DNA of 64,000 nucleotides from Actinomycetes bacterium (GTDB lineage Bacteria > Actinomycetota > Thermoleophilia > Gaiellales > Gaiellaceae): the NCBI GenBank assembly GCA_025358355.1, contig JANYJX010000034.1:17624-81623 (forward strand), read 5' to 3'. Below, in pieces: positions 40,096 to 48,714 of this stretch; position 1 is the stretch's first letter; the number at the start of each line of letters is the position of its first letter. Made by a program: the position numbers and the translations under genes. Below the pieces are notes generated by a model. The model saw only the letters and a program-made list of their open reading frames with translations. It did not search any database and was not told where the DNA came from.

Positions 40096-40769
40096 GAGCT
40101 GCCTCCGGCTGCGACCGCGCCTACGAGTGCGACGCCGTTGAAGATCGCATGAACCACCATCGACGGGTAGACGCTAGCGGTACGGATGCGAACGACGGCG
40201 AGGATGGCGCCGAAGATCGCAAGCACCGGAAACGCGATCAGCAAGCCATGCCAGACGCCGAACGCGATGCCGACGCCAACGACCGCCCCAGCAGGCCCGA
40301 GGATGCTCGCGAGGCCAGACACGCCGAACCCGCGGAACGTCAGCTCCTCCACGACCGGCGCCACGAGGACGACGACGGCGAAGTTCGCCACGAACGCGCC
40401 GGCGTGCGCCGGCTCCCAATGGTCGGGCACGACACCCTGATCCTTGCCCGCGTCCAACACCTGCCCGAGAGCGAAGCTGGCCGCCCAGATCGCGGCTAGC
40501 GCGGCGACGATCCAGCCGGCCGCAGCTTGGAACGACGGCGGGAGGCGGAGTGCGAACACCTCGGCCCAGTCGAGCCGGTACGCGATGCCGAGGACGATCG
40601 CGAGGATCACTGCGTACTGGATCAGCCCGCCGATTGCGGTCGAGTACTGGTAGAGGACGTTCTTCCCGGGTGCGCCCTTGGCCGCGTGCCCAGCGGCGTT
40701 TAGAACGCCGATCAAAACGATCAGCCCTGCCCAGACTGCGACCCGCGCGCTGCCGATCGCCGGTTTCAC
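40092..40769 (-). CDS. CPBP-family intramembrane metalloprotease
   Basis: A 225-residue membrane protein with about seven hydrophobic helices. Catalytic motifs of the CPBP/Rce1 (Abi) family are EELTFRGFG (paired glutamates and arginine), GVWHGLL and VHAIFNG. Relatives cleave prenylated proteins, process signalling peptides or aid bacteriocin immunity; no target is evident here. GTG 40769 gives a GTGA overlap with the upstream glycosyltransferase; longer starts inside that gene are less likely. Confidence 0.85.
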   Translation of the reverse strand: MKPAIGSARVAVWAGLIVLIGVLNAAGHAAKGAPGKNVLYQYSTAIGGLIQYAVILAIVLGIAYRLDWAEVFALRLPPSFQAAAGWIVAALAAIWAASFALGQVLDAGKDQGVVPDHWEPAHAGAFVANFAVVVLVAPVVEELTFRGFGVSGLASILGPAGAVVGVGIAFGVWHGLLIAFPVLAIFGAILAVVRIRTASVYPSMVVHAIFNGVALVGAVAAGGSS

Positions 40770-41863
40770 GCCACCCAGTTCCACAGCGCCCATTTGACCA
40801 CGGAGTCGACGCACCACGCGGCCAGCCCGAGCGTGACGAGTCCCGCGACAAAGCGGTTGCGAGTCAGGGCTGCGAGCGCGAACACAAGCGGGAAGAGGAC
40901 GACGCCGAAGCGGGCAATCGACCACAGAGCGTGCGTGTCGGACGGCCACATCAGGGGCAGCAGGAGGCTCGCGAACGCGTACGTCCCGTACGCCGCGCCA
41001 AGTTTCCGCCATGCCACCCCGGCGAGAAAGACAAGCACGGCGGCAACGGCCACGTCCTTCACAGCGTGTTGACGGAAGCCCTCGACGAAGCCGCCGAGCG
41101 GGCCGTACGCCGAGAGGTGTCGCCGCCAGATTCCCGACTGTGCCGTGAGAAACGCCAGAGGATGGCCGAGCCAGATCCACAACACGAGCGGGTAGAGCGA
41201 GAACAACGCGGGCACGATGGCGATGCCGGTAAGGGCACGCCGCCGCTTTGGTGATCGCCACGCGAGAACCGCGAGTGCAGGGACAAGAGCGAGCCCGACA
41301 GGGCGGGTCAAGGCGGCAAGCCCAGCCACGACGCCAGCCCAGCGGAACTGGGCGCGCTCGGCGAGTAGGAACGACGCGACAGACAGCAACAGGAAGAGCG
41401 ACTCGCTGTAGACGGCTCCGAAAAACAGCGTCGTCGGGAAGATCGCGAGGAAAAACGTGGCCCTCAACGCTGTGCTTGCCCCCAGCTTCAGCTCGGCCAG
41501 GCGGAAGAAGAGAACGAAGGCAAGACCGCCGGCGACCAGCGATACAAGAACCCCAGCCAGGACGTAGTGACCTCCGAGCAGACGCCCGATCCCTCCCACT
41601 AGGAGCGGGTAGAGCGGGAAGAACGCCGGCCGAGCTGACGGCCAGACGTAGCCGTGTTGGGCGATCTGGATGTACCAATCGCTGTCCCAGCGAGCCCACA
41701 CGTCGAGCGCCGAGCCGAGATCGTGGATCCGCGGACGATCCCAGCGGTAGCGCTCCGGGTTGAGCGACGATCGGAAGAGGAGCAGCGTCCCGGCGGCGAG
41801 AATCCAGGCGGTGAGCCGGCTCCACACGAAGAGCTGCAGCGCCGTGCGTTGACCGGCTCTCAC
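40766..41863 (-). CDS. GT-C membrane mannosyltransferase (PIG-V-like)
   Basis: A 365-residue protein with roughly nine membrane helices. The first large extracytoplasmic loop carries WARWDSDWYIQIAQHGY, a WDxxWY motif like that of PIG-V-related mannosyltransferases, and FFPLYPLL. Such enzymes transfer sugar from a lipid-phosphate donor outside the membrane, so the DPM1-like product is a plausible donor. The acceptor is unknown. The start GTG is 8 nt from a TATGAT box shared with the divergent PBP gap. Confidence 0.78.
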   Translation of the reverse strand: MRAGQRTALQLFVWSRLTAWILAAGTLLLFRSSLNPERYRWDRPRIHDLGSALDVWARWDSDWYIQIAQHGYVWPSARPAFFPLYPLLVGGIGRLLGGHYVLAGVLVSLVAGGLAFVLFFRLAELKLGASTALRATFFLAIFPTTLFFGAVYSESLFLLLSVASFLLAERAQFRWAGVVAGLAALTRPVGLALVPALAVLAWRSPKRRRALTGIAIVPALFSLYPLVLWIWLGHPLAFLTAQSGIWRRHLSAYGPLGGFVEGFRQHAVKDVAVAAVLVFLAGVAWRKLGAAYGTYAFASLLLPLMWPSDTHALWSIARFGVVLFPLVFALAALTRNRFVAGLVTLGLAAWCVDSVVKWALWNWVA

Positions 41864-41871
41864 GGGGCGCG

Positions 41872-41877
41872 ATCATA
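41872..41877 (-). promoter_or_regulatory. -10 box TATGAT of the PIG-V-like gene
   Basis: TATGAT on the minus strand ends 8 nt before the GTG at 41863. Only 43 bp separate this gene from PBP1A. Confidence 0.45.
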
Positions 41878-41892
41878 ACCCGATCGCCCCGA

Positions 41893-41898
41893 TACGAT
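41893..41898 (+). promoter_or_regulatory. -10 box TACGAT of PBP1A, leaderless-type
   Basis: TACGAT ends 8 nt before the PBP1A ATG. It lies back to back with TATGAT of the divergent gene. Confidence 0.45.
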
Positions 41899-41906
41899 TC
41901 GCGCGG

Positions 41907-43979
41907 ATGCGCACGCCGCCGCGAGGCAAGCCGGACGACTCGCTCGAGCTCCTCGTCGCACGTCGCCGCTTGCATCGGCAGGTGCGACGAAAGCGGCGGC
42001 GCCCGCTGCTACTCGCGCTCGCGGTGCTCGCCGCCGTCGTCGTAGCCGCCACCGTGGGAGGCGCCGGCACGTTCTTCGCATTCGGCTCAGGGTGCGACCT
42101 CGCGGCCCTCCACTCGGTCACGATCGGGCAGAACTCGTTTCTGTACGCGTCGGATGGGTCGGTGCTCGGCGCGATTCCCGCGGAACGGAACCGGCAGCCA
42201 GTCGGGCTCGCGCGCATGAGCCACTGGGTTCCGGCAGCCACGATCGCGATCGAGGACAGGCGGTTTTACAGCCACGGCGGCCTCGACGCAACCGGCATCG
42301 CACGCGCCGTGTGGACGGATGTTCGCGCCGGCGGCTTCGTCCAGGGTGGCTCCACGATCACACAGCAGCTCGTGCGCAACCTTTACATCTCGCGTGAGCG
42401 CACCGTGACGCGGAAGCTAAAAGAGGCCTGCCTGGCGGTGAAGCTAAACCACGAATGGTCGAAGCCGCGGATCCTCACGACCTACCTGAACCAGGTCTAC
42501 TACGGGAGCCTCGCGTACGGGATCGAAGCGGCTGCGCAGACGTACTATTCGAAGCGCGCTGGGTCGCTGAGCCTGCCCGAGGCGGCGTTGCTCGCAGGGC
42601 TGATCAAGGCGCCGTCGGCGTTCGACCCGTTCGTCGCACCCACCACTGCGCTGACCCGGCGTGGCGAGGTGCTCGACGCGATGCTCGCAGAGGGCAAAAT
42701 CACGGCGGCGCAGCATGACTGGGCCATCAAGCGGCCGCTCGCGCTGCATCCGGGGCGCCTCTATACGACGGTGCGCGAGCCGTACTTCTTCGGCTACGTC
42801 CGAGATCAGCTGGTCGAGAAGTACGGGGCAGCGGCGGTTCGCTCGGGCGGGTTGAAGGTCTACACGACGATCTCGCCGCGCTATCAGCGCCTCGCTGAGC
42901 AAGCGATCAAACAGACGCTCAACGAGCGAACCGACCCTGCTGCAGCGGTTGTGTCCATCGACCCCGCGAACGGCGCGATCCGCGCGATGACCGCCGTGAT
43001 CCCCGGCCAAAGCAATAACCAGTTCAACCTGCTTTCACAGGCCCGTCGCCAGCCAGGGTCGACGTTCAAGACGTTCGTGCTCACAACCGCAGTCGACAAG
43101 GGCATCGACCCGGCGTCGACGTATTACGTCTCGGCGCCCTTCACCTACCGGCCGACGAAGACCGGCAGCTGCGAGACCGGCGAGTGGTGGTGCGTGAAGA
43201 CGTACGACTCGAGCTACGCCGGTTGGACCTCGATCGAGCGGGCCACGCTGCGCTCGGACAACACGATCTACGCGCAGCTGACGCTCGACGTGACGCCGGC
43301 CGCGGTGGCCGCGACCGCGCGCCGAATGGGGGTTCGCACGCCGCTCGATGTCCACGGCACCTTCGTCCCGGCGATGGGCCTCGGGTCGATCGCCGTTTCG
43401 CCTCTGGACATGGCCTCCGCGTACGCGACGCTCGCCGCGGGAGGGATCTACTCGGCGCCGACCGCGATCCGCAGGGTCGTGCTGTCGAACGGGCATGAGG
43501 ACAAAGGCGCCGGCTGGGGCGACCCGGTGCGAAAGCGCGTCCTTCCGGCTGGAGTCGCAGCGGTCGTGACGAAGATCTTGGCTGAGAACGTTCAGTACGG
43601 GACGGGGACGCGCGCCGCCTTCGGCAGGCCTGCCGCCGGCAAGACCGGCACGACGGACAACAACGCTGACGCCTGGTTTGTCGGGTTCGTGCCGCAGCTC
43701 GAGACTGCGGTATGGGTTGGCTACCGGGGCGGCGAGATTCCGATGCAGAACGTCCACGGAATTGCGGTTTCCGGCGGCAGCTTCCCCGCGGAGATCTGGC
43801 GTCTGTTCATGCAGCCAGCGCTCGCCAAGGTTCCTCAGGCAGACTTTCTCGTGCCTGCGCACTGGCCGGCGTGGAAGCCGTTCCATCGCGGCCCGTACGC
43901 GCTGAGCTACGACCCCTACGCGACGACCACAACGACCACCACGGCAGGCCCGCCGCCGGTGCATTTCGGCCACCAGTGA
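41907..43979 (+). CDS. Class A penicillin-binding protein (PBP1A type)
   Basis: A 690-residue bifunctional peptidoglycan synthase. A basic cytoplasmic tail and one membrane helix (about residues 34-55) precede the GT51 glycosyltransferase domain with IEDRRFYSHGG and GGSTITQQLVRN. The transpeptidase domain has the catalytic serine in PGSTFK, the SDN motif in RSDNTIYAQ and KTGTT near residue 577. It polymerises lipid II and crosslinks stem peptides outside the membrane. A Thr run (YATTTTTTTAGPP) ends the protein. The GT-C gene overlaps its stop by GTGA. Confidence 0.93.
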   Translation: MRTPPRGKPDDSLELLVARRRLHRQVRRKRRRPLLLALAVLAAVVVAATVGGAGTFFAFGSGCDLAALHSVTIGQNSFLYASDGSVLGAIPAERNRQPVGLARMSHWVPAATIAIEDRRFYSHGGLDATGIARAVWTDVRAGGFVQGGSTITQQLVRNLYISRERTVTRKLKEACLAVKLNHEWSKPRILTTYLNQVYYGSLAYGIEAAAQTYYSKRAGSLSLPEAALLAGLIKAPSAFDPFVAPTTALTRRGEVLDAMLAEGKITAAQHDWAIKRPLALHPGRLYTTVREPYFFGYVRDQLVEKYGAAAVRSGGLKVYTTISPRYQRLAEQAIKQTLNERTDPAAAVVSIDPANGAIRAMTAVIPGQSNNQFNLLSQARRQPGSTFKTFVLTTAVDKGIDPASTYYVSAPFTYRPTKTGSCETGEWWCVKTYDSSYAGWTSIERATLRSDNTIYAQLTLDVTPAAVAATARRMGVRTPLDVHGTFVPAMGLGSIAVSPLDMASAYATLAAGGIYSAPTAIRRVVLSNGHEDKGAGWGDPVRKRVLPAGVAAVVTKILAENVQYGTGTRAAFGRPAAGKTGTTDNNADAWFVGFVPQLETAVWVGYRGGEIPMQNVHGIAVSGGSFPAEIWRLFMQPALAKVPQADFLVPAHWPAWKPFHRGPYALSYDPYATTTTTTTAGPPPVHFGHQ

Positions 43980-45202
43980 GGCTCGGCCGGAGTAGCGCAG
44001 CGCTTGCTGGCGGCTCTGCTGTGCTCGCGTTTGTGGCGGCGTGTGCGGCGGTGGCGTGGCGACCGCGGGCGCCTGTAGTGCCACGCAACGGCGGCCTGCT
44101 CGATGGGCGACACGCCTGGCTGTTCCTGCTGCTGCTGGTTGCCGCGTTCGTCGCATACCTCGCCGGGCTGTGGCTGCTGCGCGGCTCGGGCACGCGCCTC
44201 GCTCTCGTTGCAGCCGTGGCTGTGGCGGTTCAGCTGGCGCCGCTCGGTGCGCCTCTGCTCCTGTCCACGGATGCCTGGACCTATTGGGACTACGGGCGTG
44301 TGGCTGCGGTTCAGCACGCGAACCCGTACGCCAACCGGCCCGCCGCGTTCCCGGGTGACCCGGCGCTCGAGCACATGGGTGCCGCGTGGCGCGAGAAGAC
44401 ATCGGTCTATGGGCCGGCGTTCTCGCTGGCGTCCGAGCCGATCGCCCGCGCCGCGGGTAACTCCGCGAACGCGGCGGCATGGATCTACAAGACACTGGCG
44501 GCGCTCGCCGTTCTCGCGGCCGCCGCGCTTGCAGCGAAGCTCGCGTCGCGGCGCCGAGCCCTTGCCCTGGCCTTCGTCGGCTGGAATCCCTTGCTCGCGA
44601 TTCACTTCGCCGGAGGCGGGCACAACGACGCGTGGGTCGGCGCGCTCGTGCTCGCAGCGGCTGCTCTGTTGGCCGGACAGAGGCGTCGCTACGCGGGAGG
44701 CGTGTGGGCTTTGGCGCTCGCAATCAAGTGGGTGCCGATCGTCTTTCTGTTCCTGAGCCTGCTCGCAGACCGCCGCGAGCGCCGCCGCGCGCTAGCCGCC
44801 GGATTCCTGGCGAGCGGGGCGGGCATCGCTGTCGTGGCGACGTGGCGCTACGGCTGGCACTGGCTCGGTGCTGCCGCGCCGCTCGCGCGGAACGCGTGGC
44901 TCGAGACGAGCTACGCGCTTCCACATCGGCTGCAGGGGCTTGGGCTGCCGCGTTCAGTCGCGGTCGGGCTGGCCGTCGCGCTGCTTGTTGCGGGTCTCGT
45001 GTGGCTCGCGCGACAAGCCCTCGCAGGTCGCGCCCGCAATGCGATGGCCGCGTGCGTGATTCTCCTGACCTCGCCCTATCTCGCCGTCTGGTACCTCGGC
45101 TGGGTCGTCCCGCTCGCCGCCGCCGACGAGGACGACCGCAGCGCGCGCATCGTCACCCTCGGCCTGTGCGCGTATCTGCTGCCGCAGACGATCCCCCACT
45201 AA
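43976..45202 (+). CDS. GT-C/GT87-like polyprenyl-phosphate-sugar transferase
   Basis: A 408-residue membrane protein with about ten hydrophobic helices. The first periplasmic loop has LLSTDAWTYWDYGRVAAVQHANPYA, with the DxWxY-like pattern of alpha-mannosyltransferases such as MptA/PimE; GGGHNDAWVG and NPLLAIHFA are also typical. It should add sugar from a lipid-linked donor to a wall or lipid polymer. The GTG forms a GTGA overlap with PBP1A. The substrate is not predictable. Confidence 0.78.
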   Translation: MRLGRSSAALAGGSAVLAFVAACAAVAWRPRAPVVPRNGGLLDGRHAWLFLLLLVAAFVAYLAGLWLLRGSGTRLALVAAVAVAVQLAPLGAPLLLSTDAWTYWDYGRVAAVQHANPYANRPAAFPGDPALEHMGAAWREKTSVYGPAFSLASEPIARAAGNSANAAAWIYKTLAALAVLAAAALAAKLASRRRALALAFVGWNPLLAIHFAGGGHNDAWVGALVLAAAALLAGQRRRYAGGVWALALAIKWVPIVFLFLSLLADRRERRRALAAGFLASGAGIAVVATWRYGWHWLGAAAPLARNAWLETSYALPHRLQGLGLPRSVAVGLAVALLVAGLVWLARQALAGRARNAMAACVILLTSPYLAVWYLGWVVPLAAADEDDRSARIVTLGLCAYLLPQTIPH

Positions 45203-45210
45203 AGAAAGCT

Positions 45211-46632
45211 CTATCTGGTGCGGTTCAGCACAAGGATTCCCTTGTGTGCGAACACGACGTGCCAGTGCGGGTTCTGCCGGATCGCGCGCAACGCTTGCAA
45301 TGCGTGGCGCGGCGCGAGGTTGTCGTCGCCGTAGCTCATCCGCAGCGTGTCGACGATGATCCAGCGGGATTCGCGCAGCAGCGGGAAGCTCAGCACGCGG
45401 CGCCGATCCGACAGGTGGGCGCCGATTGTGTTGGAGGTCGACACGGCGGCCGATCGCGGAATCAGGGCGATCGCGGCGGCGGCGGTGTGGTTGCGCCCGG
45501 TGATGCGGTACTGGTACGCGGCCTGGTGGTGGCCGAGCGGGAGGTGACTCCACAGCGGAATCGGGCCGAGGACGAGCGTAGCGACGACGGCCGCGGCCAG
45601 GAGGCCGCGCGTAACATCGCCATCCAGCTGTTGCAGTCGCCCCAGCCGTGCAGCGCCGAAGACCGCTCCGATGACGAGCCCGGGTATCACGACCGCCGTG
45701 TAGTGGAAGTTGATCGATGTCTGGGTGGCCGTGTCCGAAAGGACGTTGAGCACGATTTCCGGCACCGCGATCAGCGTCACGCCAAGGTCGAGCAGCGGGA
45801 GCAGCGCAAGCGGCAGGAGCAGCTGGAGCAGGTAGCGGAAGTCGCGGGCTTCGGTAATCGCTGTGAGGATCCGGCCCGGGTGTGTCACGGCGGTGTGCGC
45901 CATCCCGCCGAGCGAACCGCCGACCGCCGCGTACCGACCTTCGAATGGCGAGCCTGTTCCGGGGGCGAAGTGCGGCACGATCAACGCCACGGCGATATAC
46001 GAGATGGCGGTTCCGACCAGGGCGATAGCGGCCCCTGCTCGTCGCCGGCCACGCGCGACGGCGTACCAGATGCCCATCGCGGCGACGGTGAAGCCGACCT
46101 GTTCTTTTGTTAGGCAAGCGAGTACGGCAAGCAGTCCGAACGGGACAAGCCGATCCTCGTCGAGGCACCAGAATGCCCCGAGTAGCAGCGGTGTTGCGAG
46201 CGCCACCGGGTGGAAGTCGTCCACGGTGAGCCACTGCGTCGCCGGATACAGCAGGTAGACGACCGCGCACGTCAGCCCCGCCCACTCGGAGGCGAGGTGC
46301 TTGCGGGCCAGCAGGAAGACGGGAATCGCGCCGGCCGAAACGGCCACGGCTTGAACCGTCAGCAGCAGGGCGGGATTCGGCCAGATCCGCCAGAGCGGGG
46401 CGAACACAGCCACGAGCGGGTCGAAGTGCGCTCCGAGGCGCGAGATCTGGCGTCCCTGCAGGTCGGTGATCTCTAGGAAGCGGCCGTGCGAGGTCGACCA
46501 GACCGCCTGCGTTAGGTTGCCGAGGTCGAAGCGACCACTCCAGAACGCGAGGTGCCTTGTTTCCGCGAGCGCGGCGAAACCGCCGGCGAACGCCACCGTC
46601 GCGGCAGCGAGGAGAAGGCGCGGGCGGCTCAT
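45211..46632 (-). CDS. DUF2079 multi-pass membrane protein
   Basis: A 473-residue protein with about ten membrane helices and no signal peptide. The N-terminal SGRFDLGNLTQAVWSTSHG and the loop LGAHFDPLVAVFAPLW match DUF2079, which resembles GT-C glycosyltransferases in layout; FDLGN is the conserved acidic motif. A soluble C-terminal segment (VDTLRMSYGDDNLAPRHAL) ends the chain. Function unknown; partnership with the adjacent GT4 is suggested by the ATGA overlap. Confidence 0.82.
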   Translation of the reverse strand: MSRPRLLLAAATVAFAGGFAALAETRHLAFWSGRFDLGNLTQAVWSTSHGRFLEITDLQGRQISRLGAHFDPLVAVFAPLWRIWPNPALLLTVQAVAVSAGAIPVFLLARKHLASEWAGLTCAVVYLLYPATQWLTVDDFHPVALATPLLLGAFWCLDEDRLVPFGLLAVLACLTKEQVGFTVAAMGIWYAVARGRRRAGAAIALVGTAISYIAVALIVPHFAPGTGSPFEGRYAAVGGSLGGMAHTAVTHPGRILTAITEARDFRYLLQLLLPLALLPLLDLGVTLIAVPEIVLNVLSDTATQTSINFHYTAVVIPGLVIGAVFGAARLGRLQQLDGDVTRGLLAAAVVATLVLGPIPLWSHLPLGHHQAAYQYRITGRNHTAAAAIALIPRSAAVSTSNTIGAHLSDRRRVLSFPLLRESRWIIVDTLRMSYGDDNLAPRHALQALRAIRQNPHWHVVFAHKGILVLNRTR

Positions 46633-47699
46633 GTTGCAACCACGTCCTCGAACAGCGCCCGCCAGGTCTGGCCGAGGACGGCCTCGCTCGCACGGGCCTC
46701 GTATGTTGCGCGCCCGGCGGCGGCGATCCGGCGGCGGCGTTCGGGATCGGCAGCGATCTCGCGCAACGCGGAGGCCAACGCTTCGGGCTCGCCAGCCGCC
46801 ACGAGCACCGAGTCGATTCCGTCCGTCAGGAGCTCGCGGGCCGCAGATGTGTCGGCGGTCACAAGTGCGGTGCCGCACGCGAGGGCCTGGTACGCCTTGT
46901 TCGGAATGACACGCGCAGCCTTCTCCGATGTCCCGAAGACGCCGAGCGCGCACCCAGCTGCGCGGATCGCAGCAGGTAGCTGCTCGTACTCGATCCACGG
47001 AATGTGTGTGACGTTCGCCGGCGCGTCCGCCAACTCGCTCACGAGCTGGCCACTACCAACGATCCGAACTGGGATCTCGGGTGCCAGGCGCGCTGCCGCG
47101 AGGATTGTCTCCAGCCCGTGCAAGGGGATCAGCTTGCCGATAAAGAGCGCCGAGAACGGCTGCTCTGCAGTAGGCGCGGGGTGGAACAGACGGTCCTCGG
47201 CGCCGACGAGGCAGACGCGTAGTCGCGCCGGATCGACCCCGAGCTGCTCGGCGTAGAACCGTGCGTGTGACTCGGTGTCGGCCACCACGATGTCGGCAGC
47301 GCGGAACGCCGCGCGATCGATCCGCCGCAGCGCGCGCCCCGCGAGCGATGTCGCCGTGAACCGCCCGCGATCGCCGACAAGCGTGTCGTAGAGCGAGACG
47401 AGCGGGTCGAAGACGATCGGCCGACCGCGAGCCGCAATCCGCGCGGCAGCGAGATCAAGATGACCGGGATAGCCAACGAGAAGTGCATCAGCGGGTTGGC
47501 GCCGCGAGCCCGCCAGCCGCACCTCGGCGAGTCCGAGCCGGGTAACCGTCGCCGCGCCAGCAGCCCAAGCCTCCCGCTTCCCGTCCCACACGTCGACATG
47601 CCGCTCGGCCACCTCGACCCCGGCGCCGCGGAGGCACGAGCGAACCTGCGCATTCCGCGGGTACTCCCGCTGATACGTGCCGAAGACGAGGACGCGCAC
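46629..47699 (-). CDS. Glycosyltransferase family 4 protein
   Basis: A 356-residue GT-B enzyme. LVFGTYQREYPRNAQ starts the acceptor domain; the donor domain has ALFIGKLIPLHGLETILAAARL, IVGSG and the E-x7-E-like NKAYQALACGTALVTADT segment that binds the nucleotide sugar. It lacks membrane segments and acts in the cytosol or at the membrane surface. Acceptor unknown. It is likely co-transcribed with DUF2079 and the upstream GT2 gene, 12 bp away. Confidence 0.85.
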   Translation of the reverse strand: MRVLVFGTYQREYPRNAQVRSCLRGAGVEVAERHVDVWDGKREAWAAGAATVTRLGLAEVRLAGSRRQPADALLVGYPGHLDLAAARIAARGRPIVFDPLVSLYDTLVGDRGRFTATSLAGRALRRIDRAAFRAADIVVADTESHARFYAEQLGVDPARLRVCLVGAEDRLFHPAPTAEQPFSALFIGKLIPLHGLETILAAARLAPEIPVRIVGSGQLVSELADAPANVTHIPWIEYEQLPAAIRAAGCALGVFGTSEKAARVIPNKAYQALACGTALVTADTSAARELLTDGIDSVLVAAGEPEALASALREIAADPERRRRIAAAGRATYEARASEAVLGQTWRALFEDVVAT

Positions 47700-47711
47700 G
47701 CGACCGTCGAG

Positions 47712-48650
47712 CTAGCGGAGCACTTCGTCGACAAGCAGGCCCGCGCGATCGCGATCGCCGACCCGCTCCTCGTGGTGGCTCGTGATCAGCTCCGACAGAA
47801 GCCCAAGCGACAGGAACTGCATCCCGACCACAATCAGCAGCACGCCAAGCAGCAGCAACGGGCGCTGGCCGATCGCGCTGCCGCCGATCTTTACGACCGT
47901 GAGGTAGGCGAGGACGGCCGTTCCACCGCCGAGCAGCGCCAACCCAAGCCCGCCGAACAGGTGCAGCGGCCGGTTCCGGTAGCGGCCCATGAATGTGACC
48001 GTGAGCAGATCCAGGAACCCGCGCATGTACCGCTCGACGCCGTAGCGCGAGCGGCCGTGGGTTCGCGCTCGATGGTTGACTGGCAGCTCAGTGACGCGGA
48101 AGCCGCGGTAGTGCGCGATCACCGGGATGTAGCGGTGCAGCTCGCCATACAAGCGAAGGCCACGCACCACCTCGGGCCGGTACGCCTTAAAGCCAGAGTT
48201 CGTGTCGTGCAGCCGAATCCCCGAGACGAAGCCGGTGACGCGGTTGAAGATCTTCGAGGGGAGACGTCGAGTCCACGGATCCTGGCGGTTCATCTTCCAG
48301 CCGGAGACGAGGTCGAAGCCCTCTTCCAGCTTCGCGAGGAGACGCGGGATCTCGGCGGGATCGTCCTGGAGATCGCCGTCGATCGTGACGATCACGTCGC
48401 CGCTTGCCTCGGCGAATCCGGCAGCAAGGGCCGCCGCCTTGCCGAAGTTGCGGCGCAGCCGGACGACACGGACGTTGCGATGCGTGGCGTGGAGCCGTCC
48501 GAGCGCCGCGAACGTCCCATCCGTCGACCCGTCGTCGACGAATATCACCTCCCATGCCTGCGCCGTTGGCGGGAGCGCTTCTGTCAGCTCCGCGAGCAGC
48601 GGGCCGACGTTCTCCTCTTCGTTGTGCACCGGAACGACGATCGAGATCAC
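47712..48650 (-). CDS. GT2 glycosyltransferase with C-terminal membrane helices (DPM/ArnC-like)
   Basis: A 312-residue enzyme. ISIVVPVHNEEENVGPLL, VDDGSTDGT, the TIDGDLQDDPAEIP metal-binding segment, LHDTNSGFKAYR and the basic RSRYGVERYMRGF loop match undecaprenyl-phosphate sugar transferases such as ArnC or GtrB. Two membrane helices close the chain (LFGGLGLALLGGGTAVLAYL; LLLLGVLLIVVGMQFLSLGL). It probably makes a lipid-phosphate sugar for the membrane GTs nearby. The start GTG is 7 nt from TACGCT. Confidence 0.87.
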   Translation of the reverse strand: MISIVVPVHNEEENVGPLLAELTEALPPTAQAWEVIFVDDGSTDGTFAALGRLHATHRNVRVVRLRRNFGKAAALAAGFAEASGDVIVTIDGDLQDDPAEIPRLLAKLEEGFDLVSGWKMNRQDPWTRRLPSKIFNRVTGFVSGIRLHDTNSGFKAYRPEVVRGLRLYGELHRYIPVIAHYRGFRVTELPVNHRARTHGRSRYGVERYMRGFLDLLTVTFMGRYRNRPLHLFGGLGLALLGGGTAVLAYLTVVKIGGSAIGQRPLLLLGVLLIVVGMQFLSLGLLSELITSHHEERVGDRDRAGLLVDEVLR

Positions 48651-48657
48651 GCTCGCG

Positions 48658-48663
48658 AGCGTA
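48658..48663 (-). promoter_or_regulatory. -10 box TACGCT of the GT2 gene
   Basis: TACGCT on the minus strand ends 7 nt before the GTG at 48650. Confidence 0.4.
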
Positions 48664-48702
48664 CCCCGCCGCCGTTGCCCGCGCGTGTCAGGCACGTGCC
48701 GG

Positions 48703-48708
48703 TAGCGT
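48703..48708 (+). promoter_or_regulatory. -10 box TAGCGT of moeA, leaderless-type
   Basis: TAGCGT ends 6 nt before the moeA GTG. With TACGCT it makes a back-to-back pair in a 64-bp divergent gap. Confidence 0.45.
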
Positions 48709-48714
48709 CTTGCC

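Noticed and set aside
43035..44723. Minus-strand ORF of about 560 codons over PBP1A and the GT-C gene
   Set aside because: It runs opposite two well-supported genes and is dominated by Arg/Ala/Pro with no domain pattern.
44479..46113. Plus-strand ORF of about 544 codons
   Set aside because: It is an alternative frame of the GT-C gene continuing antisense to DUF2079; no motifs.
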